From Bacilli bacterium (GTDB lineage Bacteria; Bacillota_I; Bacilli_A; RF39; UBA660), in NCBI GenBank assembly GCA_017432825.1, contig JAFRIJ010000007.1, forward strand, positions 1 through 64,000: a stretch of DNA of 64,000 nucleotides, in the 5' to 3' direction. Position 1 is the stretch's first letter; every line of letters begins with the position of its first letter. Below the pieces are notes generated by a model that had not been told where the DNA came from, searched no databases, and was given only the letters and a program-made list of their open reading frames with translations. The position numbers were made by a program, and so were the translations under genes. Positions 25,669 to 35,242 of the stretch are shown here, in pieces.

Positions 25669-26958
25669 ATGAAAAACAAATTTATAAAATCCACTATTAT
25701 ATTAATAATAGGAGGCTTCATAACCAAAATATTAGGTAGTATTATAAAAATATCCCTAACAAGAGTAATCAAAACAGAAGGAATAGGAACCTATTCCCTA
25801 ATATTACCAACATTCAACCTATTTATAACATTATGTTCCCTAGGATTACCAATAGCCATATCCAAATTAATAAGTGAAAACAAAATAAGTGGAAAAAAAA
25901 TAGTATTACCAGCAATACCCCTAATACTATTATTTAACATATTATTAATCATAATACTAATAATAATATCACCAATAATAAGTAATAATCTATTACACAA
26001 TAATAATACATATTTACCATTAATCGCTATAGGATTCACACTACCATTTATATCAATCTCTTCTATATTAAAAGGATATTACTTCGGTAAAGAACAAATG
26101 TTCCCAGCAACCATTTCTAACATAATAGAACAAATAATAAGACTAATACTAACCATAATAATAATACCCCATCTAATGAAATATACACTAAAAATAGCCA
26201 TAACAGGAGTAGTATTAATTAATATTATCAGTGAATTTATATCAATAATAACACTACTATTCTTTATCCCAAAACATACCAAAATAAAAATAGAAGACTT
26301 TAAACAAAACAAAAAAATAACAAAAGACCTATTAGATATATCTCTACCCTCAACAGGATCAAGACTAATAGGATCTCTATCCTATTTCTTAGAACCAATA
26401 ATACTAACCTACGTATTAACAAAAGTAGGATATACAACAAATTATATAACAATAGAATATGGAATAATAAATGGATATATCTATCCATTATTACTATTAC
26501 CATCATTCTTTACCCTAGCCATATCAAACGCACTATTACCAGTAGTATCAAACACATATAGTAATAAAAACTATACATACACAAAATATAAAATAAAACA
26601 AGCAATAACCCTATCCCTAATAATAGGAGTACCATGTACCCTATTATTTATGACAATACCAGAAATATTCCTAAAACTAATATATAACACACAAGAAGGA
26701 ATAAACTACATAAAAATAATATCCCCATTCTTTTTACTATACTATATACAAGCCCCCCTAACAAGTAGTATGCAAGCCATGAATAAAGCAAATGAAGCCA
26801 TGATAGGAACACTAATAGGAGCTATTATAAAGACAATACTACTACTAATACTATCATACTTAAAAATAGGAATATGGGGCCTAATAATATCTAACCTAGT
26901 AAACATAATATTCATAACCATACATCACTTCTACTATGTATTCATAAAAAATAATTAA
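25669..26958 (+). CDS. spoVB: SpoVB-like MATE/MVF-family membrane protein
   Basis: A 429-residue polytopic protein with about twelve to fourteen membrane segments, of the polysaccharide-flippase / MurJ superfamily. The beginning, 'STIILIIGGFITKILGSIIKISLTRVIKTEGIG', is characteristic of SpoVB and related Wzx-like proteins; the 'EGIG.YSL..P.FNL...L..LG.P.AISKLISE' block continues it. SpoVB proteins are needed for spore cortex formation, probably moving lipid-linked precursors into the forespore envelope. Shorter than Bacillus SpoVB (~518). It stands on the plus strand, divergent from the LemA-like operon. Its stop overlaps the end of the converging DUF1016 gene. The precise paralogue (SpoVB versus YkvU/YabM type) is uncertain. 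Confidence 0.82.
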   Translation: MKNKFIKSTIILIIGGFITKILGSIIKISLTRVIKTEGIGTYSLILPTFNLFITLCSLGLPIAISKLISENKISGKKIVLPAIPLILLFNILLIIILIIISPIISNNLLHNNNTYLPLIAIGFTLPFISISSILKGYYFGKEQMFPATISNIIEQIIRLILTIIIIPHLMKYTLKIAITGVVLINIISEFISIITLLFFIPKHTKIKIEDFKQNKKITKDLLDISLPSTGSRLIGSLSYFLEPIILTYVLTKVGYTTNYITIEYGIINGYIYPLLLLPSFFTLAISNALLPVVSNTYSNKNYTYTKYKIKQAITLSLIIGVPCTLLFMTIPEIFLKLIYNTQEGINYIKIISPFFLLYYIQAPLTSSMQAMNKANEAMIGTLIGAIIKTILLLILSYLKIGIWGLIISNLVNIIFITIHHFYYVFIKNN

Positions 26959-27839
26959 ACCAATACATATTCCTTAGATAATATTCTCTTATCACTACAA
27001 TATTCCATAATATATCTATTATCTTTTTTAACAATTATAATACCTATAGTCTTATCCATATTAATCTTTTTTAGATTATTATCAATATAATTCATATATA
27101 TTTCTATTTGCCCAATATGTTCTTTCTTTAAACTAGTTATCTTTAACTCTATAACAACAAAACAATTATATTCATAATTAAATAATAATAAATCAATATA
27201 ATTATAAGTATTACCAATCTTTATTTTATATTCACTACCAACAAAAGAATAATAATTACCTAGCTCTTTCATAAATGATTCAATATCTTCTAATATTAAT
27301 TTCTTTAATATGTTCTCTGATACAACATCATAATTATTTTTATTATGAATAATAATAGGATTTTTAATAAGATCTTCTATCTTATTATCTTCTTTATTAA
27401 TTAATTTAACTTTTGTATCTTTCGGTAATCTTTCATATTCTTTTGATTTAATTCTAGATTTTAGTTCATCACGTGTAATTGAATTTTTTAAGCATATATT
27501 AACGTAATAATTAATTTTATTAATATCTTTTAATGGAATTAATTCTCTATAATGACTCCATGTCAATTGGTGCCCCAACAGGGCACCTTTTTCAATAATA
27601 TTGTAAAATTGTCTCATTCTTTTTAATGAAGTTGTTGTATACCCTTTTCCTAATTCTTCAGTTAATCTTTTAGAGTAATTTTTTATTATACCTTCTCCAT
27701 AATGTTTTCCAGCCTCAGCAAGTAATTTACCTACATTATAATAAGTATTTAAATCACTTTTATTAATAGAATAATATTTAACTCTTTTAGTAATCTCATT
27801 ATTTATTAATTCATTCTTTATTTCGTTATAATAATTCAT
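26955..27839 (-). CDS. DUF1016/YhcG-type PD-(D/E)XK nuclease, copy 1
   Basis: A 294-residue protein. The N-terminal DUF1016_N-type region (about 1-140) contains 'YYNVGKLLAEAGKHYGEGIIKNYSKRL' and 'LTWSHYRELI'. The C-terminal nuclease domain has the PD-(D/E)XK signature: Asp 216 in 'YNYIDLLLF' and E-L-K (Glu 231, Lys 233) in 'VVIELKI', followed by 'GQIEIYMNYID'. Homologous families are endonuclease-like, with roles in DNA repair, defence or mobile elements, but the biological role is unsettled. An almost identical copy in opposite orientation lies at 35291; the two differ sharply only at residues 69-133. A GC-rich palindrome lies inside that variable part. The start is preceded by AGAGGTG; its stop overlaps the spoVB stop. 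Confidence 0.88.
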   Translation of the reverse strand: MNYYNEIKNELINNEITKRVKYYSINKSDLNTYYNVGKLLAEAGKHYGEGIIKNYSKRLTEELGKGYTTTSLKRMRQFYNIIEKGALLGHQLTWSHYRELIPLKDINKINYYVNICLKNSITRDELKSRIKSKEYERLPKDTKVKLINKEDNKIEDLIKNPIIIHNKNNYDVVSENILKKLILEDIESFMKELGNYYSFVGSEYKIKIGNTYNYIDLLLFNYEYNCFVVIELKITSLKKEHIGQIEIYMNYIDNNLKKINMDKTIGIIIVKKDNRYIMEYCSDKRILSKEYVLV

Positions 27840-27887
27840 TTATTTCACCTCTAATATTATTATTCGAGATAAATATTTATTTTCCTT
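26967..27887 (-). repeat. Inverted repeat, arm 1: DUF1016 gene plus ~48 bp upstream
   Basis: The stretch matches 35243-36160 in opposite orientation. The upstream 48 bases (27840-27887) are identical in both. The first 68 codons and the last ~155 codons differ at only a handful of residues, while the central ~65 codons are only partly related. Homology stops just before each stop codon and at AAGGAAAA upstream. No terminal inverted repeats or transposase were seen. Confidence 0.9.
27569..27587. repeat. GC-rich palindrome inside DUF1016 copy 1
   Basis: GGTGCCC, five bases, GGGCACC: a perfect 7-bp-arm inverted repeat, 14 of 19 bases G or C in very AT-rich surroundings. In frame it codes for G-A-L-L-G-H in the divergent segment of the nuclease gene. 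Confidence 0.9.
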
Positions 27888-27896
27888 ATTATTAAA

Positions 27897-27924
27897 TAAA
27901 AAAAGAAGTATAATTTTATACTTC
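27897..27924 (-). terminator. Second of two tandem terminators after the InlB-repeat gene
   Basis: Perfect 9-bp stem GAAGTATAA / TTATACTTC with a 2-base loop and seven T on the minus strand. It insulates the DUF1016 copy from the surface-protein gene. Confidence 0.85.
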
Positions 27925-27957
27925 AAAGAAAAACTATAAAGTAACCTCTATAGTTTT
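27925..27957 (-). terminator. First terminator after the InlB-repeat gene
   Basis: 9-bp perfect stem AAAACTATA / TATAGTTTT with a 10-base loop, overlapping the gene's stop; T-rich tail on the minus strand. Confidence 0.75.
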
Positions 27958-29320
27958 ATCCCCACATAGCATATAATATATGATCTTCATCCCTAGTAAC
28001 AGTAGTAGTACTAGTTATATAATAAGGTTCATATGCAGTAGCAACACTACCTTTTTCAAGTTGAATAGAAGTCAATTTAGAAATAGATGAATTAAAAGAA
28101 CTTTCAGAACTACTCTGACCCATTCGAAGAAAATAAGTTTCTCCAGCCAAAGGAGTAAATGTGTAATGTGAATTAGACAAACTCGTTGTAGTTAAATAAG
28201 CAACTAAATAGCCAGACGAATTGACAATCTTACATAAATATAAATATGCAGGAACTCCAGATGAATCAGTACCTATAGTAGTTATTGAAATTGTATAAGG
28301 AACTCCGACACTAACATCAAGCAAAAAACCTCTATTACCGTTATTAGTAGAATAACTTCCATTAGTAACTAAATCAGTTTTCCAATTATTATAAATTAAT
28401 AAGTCATTATAATTTATTAAATTTTTTCCATGCCATCCCAAAAATGTAGATCCACCTCTTGTTGGTGTAGGAAGACTACCATAAGTACTACCATATGTAA
28501 CAGTTTTACTAGAAGGAGATACATTACCCCCATTAGCATTGAATCTAACAGTATAAGATGCTGTAGACCATTGAGCTGTTAAAGTATGATTAGCAGTCTC
28601 TGTAACAGTAGTACTACTTGTAATACTAGTACTAGATAACTTCCAGCCATCAAAAGTATAACCTGTCTTAGATGGCGTTGGTAACCAACCATAAGTTTGT
28701 CCATTAGTAACTGTTTTACTTAAATTTAAATTAGATCCATTATTTAAATCAAAATTAACTAAATAATTACCTTCTATAGTAGATGTTTGTGCAGAATTAG
28801 CATATATATATCCAGAATATGTTTTATCAGTATAATATCCTGATGATATAACATTATCTACCCATAAATAAACAGTATATGTAGTAGCAGTATCTGTTAA
28901 AGGTACAGTCGCAAGTAAATAATCATTTAAAGATGTTACAGTTCCTTCACTAATTTGATAAGCGCCACTAAATACTTTATATTTTAAAGCTTGTACAGTA
29001 GTAATAGGTGCTGTTGTAGTATTATTAGTCTTTAAATATATATTAGCTTCTGTATATATTTTACAACTAGCATTCTTACTTAAAGTAACAGTAGCTTTAG
29101 CACCTTCAGAATAAATATTAGTAGAAGTAATATCAGAAGAAGTTAAATTTTGTCCAGTATAATTCACTTGAAAACATCCACCTTGTCCAGTAGAACTTGA
29201 ATTACTAACAGACATTTGTTGAAAGGCATATGTACTACCAAGAACAACTAAAAAATATGCAAAAACAATATAAAATAAAGAAATAAATTTTATTTTAGAT
29301 ATTCTTTTTAGCTTCTTCAT
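27956..29320 (-). CDS. Secreted surface protein with InlB-type B-repeats and an inserted carbohydrate-binding-like domain
   Basis: A 454-residue exported protein. The N-terminus has Lys/Arg then one hydrophobic stretch (about 12-33, 'FYIVFAYFLVVLGSTYAF'), an anchor or signal. Residues about 40-180 form a Thr/Ser/Asn-rich beta domain. An InlB B-repeat (Flg_new type) covers 186-251 ('YLVNFDLNNGS', 'TPSKTGYTFDGWKL'). A second begins at 256 ('YTVRFNANGG', 'LPTPTRGGSTFLGW') but is split by a ~137-residue beta domain (297-433, ending 'IQLEKGSVATAYEPYY') before its last strand 'EDHILYAMWG'. No LPxTG-like signal. The ATG at 29320 has AGAGGTG upstream. Role probably adhesion. Confidence 0.85.
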   Translation of the reverse strand: MKKLKRISKIKFISLFYIVFAYFLVVLGSTYAFQQMSVSNSSSTGQGGCFQVNYTGQNLTSSDITSTNIYSEGAKATVTLSKNASCKIYTEANIYLKTNNTTTAPITTVQALKYKVFSGAYQISEGTVTSLNDYLLATVPLTDTATTYTVYLWVDNVISSGYYTDKTYSGYIYANSAQTSTIEGNYLVNFDLNNGSNLNLSKTVTNGQTYGWLPTPSKTGYTFDGWKLSSTSITSSTTVTETANHTLTAQWSTASYTVRFNANGGNVSPSSKTVTYGSTYGSLPTPTRGGSTFLGWHGKNLINYNDLLIYNNWKTDLVTNGSYSTNNGNRGFLLDVSVGVPYTISITTIGTDSSGVPAYLYLCKIVNSSGYLVAYLTTTSLSNSHYTFTPLAGETYFLRMGQSSSESSFNSSISKLTSIQLEKGSVATAYEPYYITSTTTVTRDEDHILYAMWG

Positions 29321-29414
29321 ACTACACCTCTTTCTACTATAAATATTATAAAACATATAAAGATAAAAAGCAACTAATAAAAAATAATTAGTATTCATTT
29401 ACTAATTATTTTTA

Positions 29415-29834
29415 TTATATTATTCTAACTTTTTCTTTTTGCTTAGAACTAGATTCAACATAATCATCATCATATATAAACAAACCAGAACTAATAGATA
29501 AATTATTTCTATTATAATGTATGCAAAAATATTCAATATCAGCATTTTTTTTGAATATTAACATATATTTACTATTTGTTAAGTTCTTATCATCATCAAA
29601 TAAATATATAGTATATTCTTCATTATTAACATTTCTACAATTAAATTGTAAATCAAAATTATCTTCTTTATATAAATTAATATTATTATCAAAATTATCT
29701 ATATGCGATAATATATTACCCAAATAATTATAATCTAAATTAAATAACCACTTACTAAGTTCTAATTTAAACTTATCATTATTAGTAATAATATTATATT
29801 TCTTAGAGAGGTCAACTTCTTCAAATTCACCCAT
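29415..29834 (-). CDS. Unknown small acidic protein
   Basis: A 139-residue soluble protein rich in Asn, Asp and aromatic residues ('FNLDYNYLGNILSHIDNFDNN'). It begins MGEFEEVDLSKKYNII and ends in a charged tail SSSKQKEKVRII. No motif or family recognised; the central part looks beta-rich ('YTIYLFDDDKNLTNSKYMLIF'). It follows ymcA by 13 bases, with AAAGGAGTT upstream, so it is the last gene of the lepA-miaB-ymcA run. No signal peptide. Confidence 0.7.
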   Translation of the reverse strand: MGEFEEVDLSKKYNIITNNDKFKLELSKWLFNLDYNYLGNILSHIDNFDNNINLYKEDNFDLQFNCRNVNNEEYTIYLFDDDKNLTNSKYMLIFKKNADIEYFCIHYNRNNLSISSGLFIYDDDYVESSSKQKEKVRII

Positions 29835-29847
29835 AATCTAACTCCTT

Positions 29848-30177
29848 TTATATTTTTTCATTAATATATTTTTCTATAGTATAAGAACTTCTACTTAAAG
29901 AATCATTAAAATTACTCATCCTCCTTAAATATTCCTTATACACTGGAATATTATTAAGTAATTGTACCTTTAAATCTATCTCTTTGTCAATATCTTTATA
30001 GTGATTATCTCCCTTATATTCCAAATTAACAGATAATTTCTGTAATTCCTTTATCTCATCTACCAATTTATTTACTTCAGTATCTTTCTTTAAAACATTA
30101 GTAATATTAATATACTCTTTATAACTATTTGAATTTTTAATAGCATTAAATAAATCATCTATAGATTCCTTAATCAT
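29848..30177 (-). CDS. ymcA: YmcA/YlbF-family protein (RicA-type)
   Basis: A 109-residue all-helical protein of the YlbF/YmcA family. The conserved core 'AIKNSNSYKEYINITNVLKKDTEVNKLVDEIKELQK' (about 11-46) is followed by a long second helix ending 'IEKYINEKI'. In Bacillus the paralogues RicA (YmcA), RicF (YlbF) and RicT form a complex that stimulates RNA processing with RNase Y and supports sporulation. The position immediately after miaB, overlapping its end by 8 bases, matches the Bacillus miaB-ymcA order and supports the YmcA assignment over YlbF. Confidence 0.85.
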   Translation of the reverse strand: MIKESIDDLFNAIKNSNSYKEYINITNVLKKDTEVNKLVDEIKELQKLSVNLEYKGDNHYKDIDKEIDLKVQLLNNIPVYKEYLRRMSNFNDSLSRSSYTIEKYINEKI

Positions 30178-31591
30178 CTACTACAACACCATCCATACTC
30201 CAAGTTTTAACATCAGTAATCTTTACCTTAACAATAGAACCAACATATTTCTTATCACAAGATACATTAACTAACTTCATAGTATCAGTATAACCCATAT
30301 ATTTGCCATTCTTATCAGATTCACCTTCAATTAAAACATCTACTATCTTATTCTTATATTTCTTATTATTCAATAACGCATATTTATTAACAAGCTTATT
30401 TAATTTAGAAAGCCTATCTTTCTTTTCTTCTAAAGTAGTATCATCCTTCATATTACTAGCAGGAGTCCCTTCCCTAGGAGAATAAATAAAAGTATATGCT
30501 AAATCAAACTTTAATTCATTAACTACATCCAAAGTTTCTTTAAAATCTTTTGAAGTTTCACCAGGGAAACCCACTATAATATCAGTACTTATACTACAAT
30601 TAGGCATATATTCCCTTAATTTATTAAATAAAGTAATATATTCTTCTTTAGTATATCTTCTATTCATTAATTTTAATATCCTATTAGATCCACTCTGAAT
30701 AGGCAAATGAATATATGGCATAATATTATCACATTTACTAATAACATTAATCATCTCTTCCGTAAAATCCCAAGGATGACTAGTAACAAATCTAATCCTA
30801 GGAATATTAGTTTTACTAACATCCTCTAACAAATTAGCCATATTATAATTAATATCTAAATCCTTACCATAAGCATTAACATTTTGACCAAGTAATGTAA
30901 CTTCTTTATATCCAGATTTAACTAATTCATTAACCTCATTTATAATATCTTCAGGTAATCTACTTCTTTGTTTACCCCTAGTATAAGGAACAATACAATA
31001 AGTACAAAACTTATCACAACCATACATAATATTAACCCAAGCCTTATACTTAGAATCTCTCTTAACAGGAATACCTTCTATAATATCCCCCTCAATACTA
31101 AATACCTCTATCTCTTGCTTCTTGTTATTAACTAATTCTTCCATATATAAAGGTAGTTTATGAATATTATGAGTACCCATAACAATATCTACCCACTTAT
31201 AATTATCTTTTAACTCCTTACTAATCCCCTCTTCTTGCGCCATACAACCACAAAAAATAGTAATAATATCAGGTCTTATTTCTCTCAAATGCTTTATTCT
31301 ACCTAACATACCCATAACCTTATTATGAGCATTCTCCCTAATAGCACAAGTATTAATAACAATAACATCCGCCTTATCCATATCATCTACTCTAGTATAT
31401 TTCATATCTTCCATAATAGCACCAATATTCTCACTATCATGTACATTCATCTGACAACCATAAGTTAAAATATGATAATACTTATTCCTACCAATATCTT
31501 TAACACTACTAGGAACTACATAATCATCTCTCTTAATAATAGACTTATCCTTAGTTCTAACTCTAGCATCACTTAAATTAGGTAAATTCAT
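30170..31591 (-). CDS. miaB: tRNA i6A37 methylthiotransferase MiaB
   Basis: A 473-residue radical-SAM enzyme adding the 2-methylthio group to i6A37 of tRNAs. Features: 'YHILTYGCQMNVHDSE', 'INTCAIRENAHNKVMG' and 'IFCGCMAQE' supply the auxiliary-cluster Cys. The radical-SAM motif is 'YGCDKFCTYCIVPYTRGKQR', then 'LGQNVNAYGKDL' and a C-terminal TRAM domain. A ~38-residue N-terminal extension before the UPF0004 domain is usual in Firmicutes. It is followed by ymcA and preceded by the degenerate RNB gene; GGAAGTGG lies upstream of the ATG. Confidence 0.95.
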   Translation of the reverse strand: MNLPNLSDARVRTKDKSIIKRDDYVVPSSVKDIGRNKYYHILTYGCQMNVHDSENIGAIMEDMKYTRVDDMDKADVIVINTCAIRENAHNKVMGMLGRIKHLREIRPDIITIFCGCMAQEEGISKELKDNYKWVDIVMGTHNIHKLPLYMEELVNNKKQEIEVFSIEGDIIEGIPVKRDSKYKAWVNIMYGCDKFCTYCIVPYTRGKQRSRLPEDIINEVNELVKSGYKEVTLLGQNVNAYGKDLDINYNMANLLEDVSKTNIPRIRFVTSHPWDFTEEMINVISKCDNIMPYIHLPIQSGSNRILKLMNRRYTKEEYITLFNKLREYMPNCSISTDIIVGFPGETSKDFKETLDVVNELKFDLAYTFIYSPREGTPASNMKDDTTLEEKKDRLSKLNKLVNKYALLNNKKYKNKIVDVLIEGESDKNGKYMGYTDTMKLVNVSCDKKYVGSIVKVKITDVKTWSMDGVVVDD

Positions 31592-31602
31592 AATACCACT
31601 TC

Positions 31603-33360
31603 CTAATATCTACTTCTAATCTTGACCAAACTCTTACATAAAGTTTCTATATCTTTATTATTTTCTTTCTTATAATTAAGTTCTTCTGCTAAGACTCCTG
31701 TCTTATTATACCACTCATCTATAGAATCCGTATCATTATTTTTACAAAAAATAAACTTATCAGTTAAATACTGATTATATAAAGAAGAATATTTCCATAA
31801 AGGATCTGTAGAAGAAGAATAACAGTCAAAATCAAAAAAACTCTTAGGTTCATTAGATAACTTAATATCAAAAAAACTCTTCTTCATATCCTTAACTAAA
31901 TAATCATATTTAATAAAACTATCATTCCTACTAACAACATCATAAAATTTAAAATAATCTTCTTCTCTAAAATAACTATATTTATATAAATAAGGAATTT
32001 CCCTATCTTTAAAATACTTAGCAACCAAATAATTAATATTACGCATAACAAAACTAACAATATCCTTAGAAATATCATTATTACCATTAACTAATCTCTT
32101 ATAATAATTAATATCCTTTAAAGCCCTATCAACATCAATACCATTACTACTATTTAAAGAAAAAACAGTTAAATACCTAATCATATTACCAAAATCATCA
32201 TTACGATTATCCCTAATAATATAATCTATATCCTCATAACTATAATTATTTCCAACCTTAATATTAGTTCTAGTAATCTTAAAAGTATCAGGAATAATAT
32301 TCATATCCTTATCAACCTTAACACTATAACTAACAGCATTCCTATAATTATTTTTAGATAAAGAACAATTATTAATAGTTAAATCATTAGGAAGCATTGG
32401 AATTAAATTATCAAATACATATAAAGATTTATATCTATTCCTAGCTTCCTTATTAATATCAGAATCAAAACTAACTAAAGCAGGAATAAAACTAACATGA
32501 ACATATAAAGTATAAGTATTATCCTTATTCTTCTTAAAATATATAGCGTCATCTCTCTTCATAGTATTATTACTATCAATAGTAATAGCTCTTTGTTTTA
32601 AATTAGGAATACTATCATCATTATATATAACACCAACACCCTCATATTTATAAGGAAAAGATGACTTAACATTAAATCTATCTAGAAGCACATCATCATT
32701 AATATCTACTCCACTAACTAAATCATATAAACTATCAGTATATTCAGAATGAACCTTTAATTCATCAAGAATAACTAGATACTTATCTTTATTTTTAGTT
32801 AGTAAATTATTACTAATCTTAGAAAGTAACAATATAACTACCCTATAATAATATTTCTTTAATTCCCTATCTTTTAAATTAAATTTATCAAGTAAAGTAA
32901 CAATAATATTATCAAAATACTCAGTATTAAAAAAAGAGCTATGAGTATCATTCAAAAACTTTTTAAGTCTTCTAATATTTTTATCTTCATATATTAAATA
33001 ATTTAAAGTATTAGACATATCTTCTCTATATTTAAAAGTATTCTCATAGTATATTTCATCTAATAATTTATTAATCTTTAAAATAACCTCACCATTATCA
33101 ATCATATTCTTTAAATCTAAAAAATTAAATACAATACTATCTAATTTTTCTTTATTAAAAATAGTAATATTATTCTTAATAAAAGACATCAAATTATCTA
33201 TCTTATACAAATTCTTTTTATTATTACCATTAATAATATTTAATAAAACACCAAAATAATTATCAATAATATTATCAAAATCATACAAAAATAAACTCTT
33301 TAATTTATCATTATTAATCTTATCTCGTAAAAGTATCTTCCTATATTCATTGTTACTCAT
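31603..33360 (-). CDS. Degenerate RNB (RNase II/R)-family protein, probably catalytically impaired
   Basis: A 585-residue protein. The first ~235 residues are helical, low-complexity and unlike RNase R cold-shock domains. The centre aligns with the RNB domain: 'RAITIDSNNTMKRDDAIYFKK' for the catalytic loop, 'YTLYVHVSF', 'LYVFDNLIPMLPNDLTINNCSL'. Of the four catalytic acids, Asp 262, 270 and 271 are present, but the second is Lys 268. The catalytic Arg motif S-P-I-R-R-Y is replaced by 'DPLWKYSSLYNQYL'. It therefore probably does not cleave RNA normally, though it might bind it. Between lepA and miaB. Two other RNB genes lie at 60193-64000. Confidence 0.75.
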   Translation of the reverse strand: MSNNEYRKILLRDKINNDKLKSLFLYDFDNIIDNYFGVLLNIINGNNKKNLYKIDNLMSFIKNNITIFNKEKLDSIVFNFLDLKNMIDNGEVILKINKLLDEIYYENTFKYREDMSNTLNYLIYEDKNIRRLKKFLNDTHSSFFNTEYFDNIIVTLLDKFNLKDRELKKYYYRVVILLLSKISNNLLTKNKDKYLVILDELKVHSEYTDSLYDLVSGVDINDDVLLDRFNVKSSFPYKYEGVGVIYNDDSIPNLKQRAITIDSNNTMKRDDAIYFKKNKDNTYTLYVHVSFIPALVSFDSDINKEARNRYKSLYVFDNLIPMLPNDLTINNCSLSKNNYRNAVSYSVKVDKDMNIIPDTFKITRTNIKVGNNYSYEDIDYIIRDNRNDDFGNMIRYLTVFSLNSSNGIDVDRALKDINYYKRLVNGNNDISKDIVSFVMRNINYLVAKYFKDREIPYLYKYSYFREEDYFKFYDVVSRNDSFIKYDYLVKDMKKSFFDIKLSNEPKSFFDFDCYSSSTDPLWKYSSLYNQYLTDKFIFCKNNDTDSIDEWYNKTGVLAEELNYKKENNKDIETLCKSLVKIRSRY

Positions 33361-33367
33361 AATCTAC

Positions 33368-35161
33368 TTATCTCTCTTCTATCTCTTCAGTCTTTAAAAC
33401 CGCTAAAAAAGCTTCATTAGGAACATCTACATGTCCAATCTGTTTCATCTTCTTTTTACCCTCTTTTTGCTTATCCAATAGCTTTCTCTTTCTAGTAATA
33501 TCTCCACCATAACACTTTGCTAAAACATTTTTACGCATAGCTTTAATATCTGCTCTAGCAATAACCTTACTGCCAATTACAGCTTGAATAGGTACTTCAA
33601 ACATCTGTCTAGGAATTAATTTTTTCAAATTATCAACAACAACCCTTCCCCTACTATAAGCAAAATCTCTATGAACAATTATAGACAAAGCATCAACAAC
33701 TTCACCATTAAGAAGTATATCCATCTTTACTAAATCACTTTCTCTATAACCAATAACATCATAATCCATAGATGCATAACCACGAGTAGTAGACTTTAAC
33801 TTATCAAAAAAATCATAAACTATCTCAGATAAAGGAATTTCATAATGAATATTAACCCTACTACTATCAATATAATCCATAGAAATAAAAGTACCTCTCT
33901 TATTCTGACATAATTCCATAATACTACCAACATAAATATTAGGAACAAAAATATTAGTAGTAACATAAGGCTCTTTAATATATTTAATTTTAACTCTTTC
34001 TGGAAACATAGAAGGATTATCCACATATATAACACTATCATCCGTTAAGGTAATTTCATATATAACAGAAGGAGAAGTAGTAACCAAATCAATATTAAAT
34101 TCTCTTTCAATCCTAGTAGCTATAATATCCATATGTAATAATCCCAAAAAACCAACCCTAAATCCAAAACCTAAAGTAGAAGAAGTTTCAGTTTCAAAAG
34201 TTAAAGAAGCATCATTAACCTTTAATTTTTCTAAAGCTTCCCTCAAATTAGGATATTTCTTAGAATCAATAGGATAAATACCACAATATACCATAGGTTT
34301 CATCTTCTTATATCCAGGTAAAGCCTCTTTACAAGGATTATCAGCTAAAGTAATAGTATCACCAACATTAACATCACTAATACTCTTAATACTAGCACAA
34401 ACATACCCTACCTCACCACAAGATAATTCATTAACTATCTTAGTATTAGGAGTATGATATCCTAACTCATTAACATCATATACACTATCAGTAGTAAACA
34501 TTTTAATCTTACTATTATTATAAATAGTACCAGACATAACCCTAATTAAAGAAACAACACCCTTATAAGAATCAAAATAACTATCAAATATCAAACACTT
34601 TAATTCACTATCATCATACCTAGGACAAGGTATTCTCTCAACAATAGCATCCAATAAATCATATATACCTTCCCCCGTTTTAGCACTAGTTAAAATAATC
34701 TCATCATCTTTAAAACCAAAAGTATCACATAACTCTTTTTTTCTTAAAGAAGGATCAGCATTAGGCAAATCAATCTTATTAATAACAGGAATAATCTCCA
34801 AATTATTCTCCATAGCTAAATATACATTAGCTAAAGTCTGAGCTTCTATTCCTTGAGTAGCATCTACAACAAGAATTGCCCCCTCACAAGCAGCAAGAGA
34901 CCTAGATACCTCATAAGTAAAATCAACATGACCTGGTGTATCTATTAAATTAAGAACATAATCTTTATAATTAATCCTAACAGCATTTAACTTAATAGTA
35001 ATACCTCTTTCCCTTTCTAATTCCATATTATCTAACATCTGCTCTTTCAATTCCCTCTTATCTACAGAATTAGTATATTCAAGTATTCTATCAGCTAAAG
35101 TACTCTTACCATGATCAATATGAGCTATAATACTAAAATTTCTAATCTTCTTAATATCCAT
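33368..35161 (-). CDS. lepA: Elongation factor 4 (LepA)
   Basis: A 597-residue translational GTPase that acts on stalled or back-translocating ribosomes. G1 is 'AHIDHGKST' near the N-terminus, then '[12 protein letters not shown]', 'DTPGHVDF', '[10 protein letters not shown]', 'SAKTGEG'. The C-terminal LepA-specific domain ends '[22 protein letters not shown]'. Full length. The ATG at 35161 ([18 protein letters not shown]) has GAGGA upstream; an earlier in-frame start is less likely. It is the first gene of an operon continuing to the RNB, miaB and ymcA genes. Confidence 0.96.
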   Translation of the reverse strand: MDIKKIRNFSIIAHIDHGKSTLADRILEYTNSVDKRELKEQMLDNMELERERGITIKLNAVRINYKDYVLNLIDTPGHVDFTYEVSRSLAACEGAILVVDATQGIEAQTLANVYLAMENNLEIIPVINKIDLPNADPSLRKKELCDTFGFKDDEIILTSAKTGEGIYDLLDAIVERIPCPRYDDSELKCLIFDSYFDSYKGVVSLIRVMSGTIYNNSKIKMFTTDSVYDVNELGYHTPNTKIVNELSCGEVGYVCASIKSISDVNVGDTITLADNPCKEALPGYKKMKPMVYCGIYPIDSKKYPNLREALEKLKVNDASLTFETETSSTLGFGFRVGFLGLLHMDIIATRIEREFNIDLVTTSPSVIYEITLTDDSVIYVDNPSMFPERVKIKYIKEPYVTTNIFVPNIYVGSIMELCQNKRGTFISMDYIDSSRVNIHYEIPLSEIVYDFFDKLKSTTRGYASMDYDVIGYRESDLVKMDILLNGEVVDALSIIVHRDFAYSRGRVVVDNLKKLIPRQMFEVPIQAVIGSKVIARADIKAMRKNVLAKCYGGDITRKRKLLDKQKEGKKKMKQIGHVDVPNEAFLAVLKTEEIEER

Positions 35162-35181
35162 AACACCAGTCCTCAAAAAAA

Positions 35182-35210
35182 ATTATAACAAACGAGAGTA
35201 AAAAAAACAA
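35182..35210 (-). promoter_or_regulatory. Promoter of lepA
   Basis: TTGTTT (35205-35210), 17 bases, TATAAT (35182-35187) on the minus strand, 21 bases ahead of the lepA start. Confidence 0.6.
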
Positions 35211-35242
35211 TTAAAATATCTAAATTAATTAACAATTCTTAA

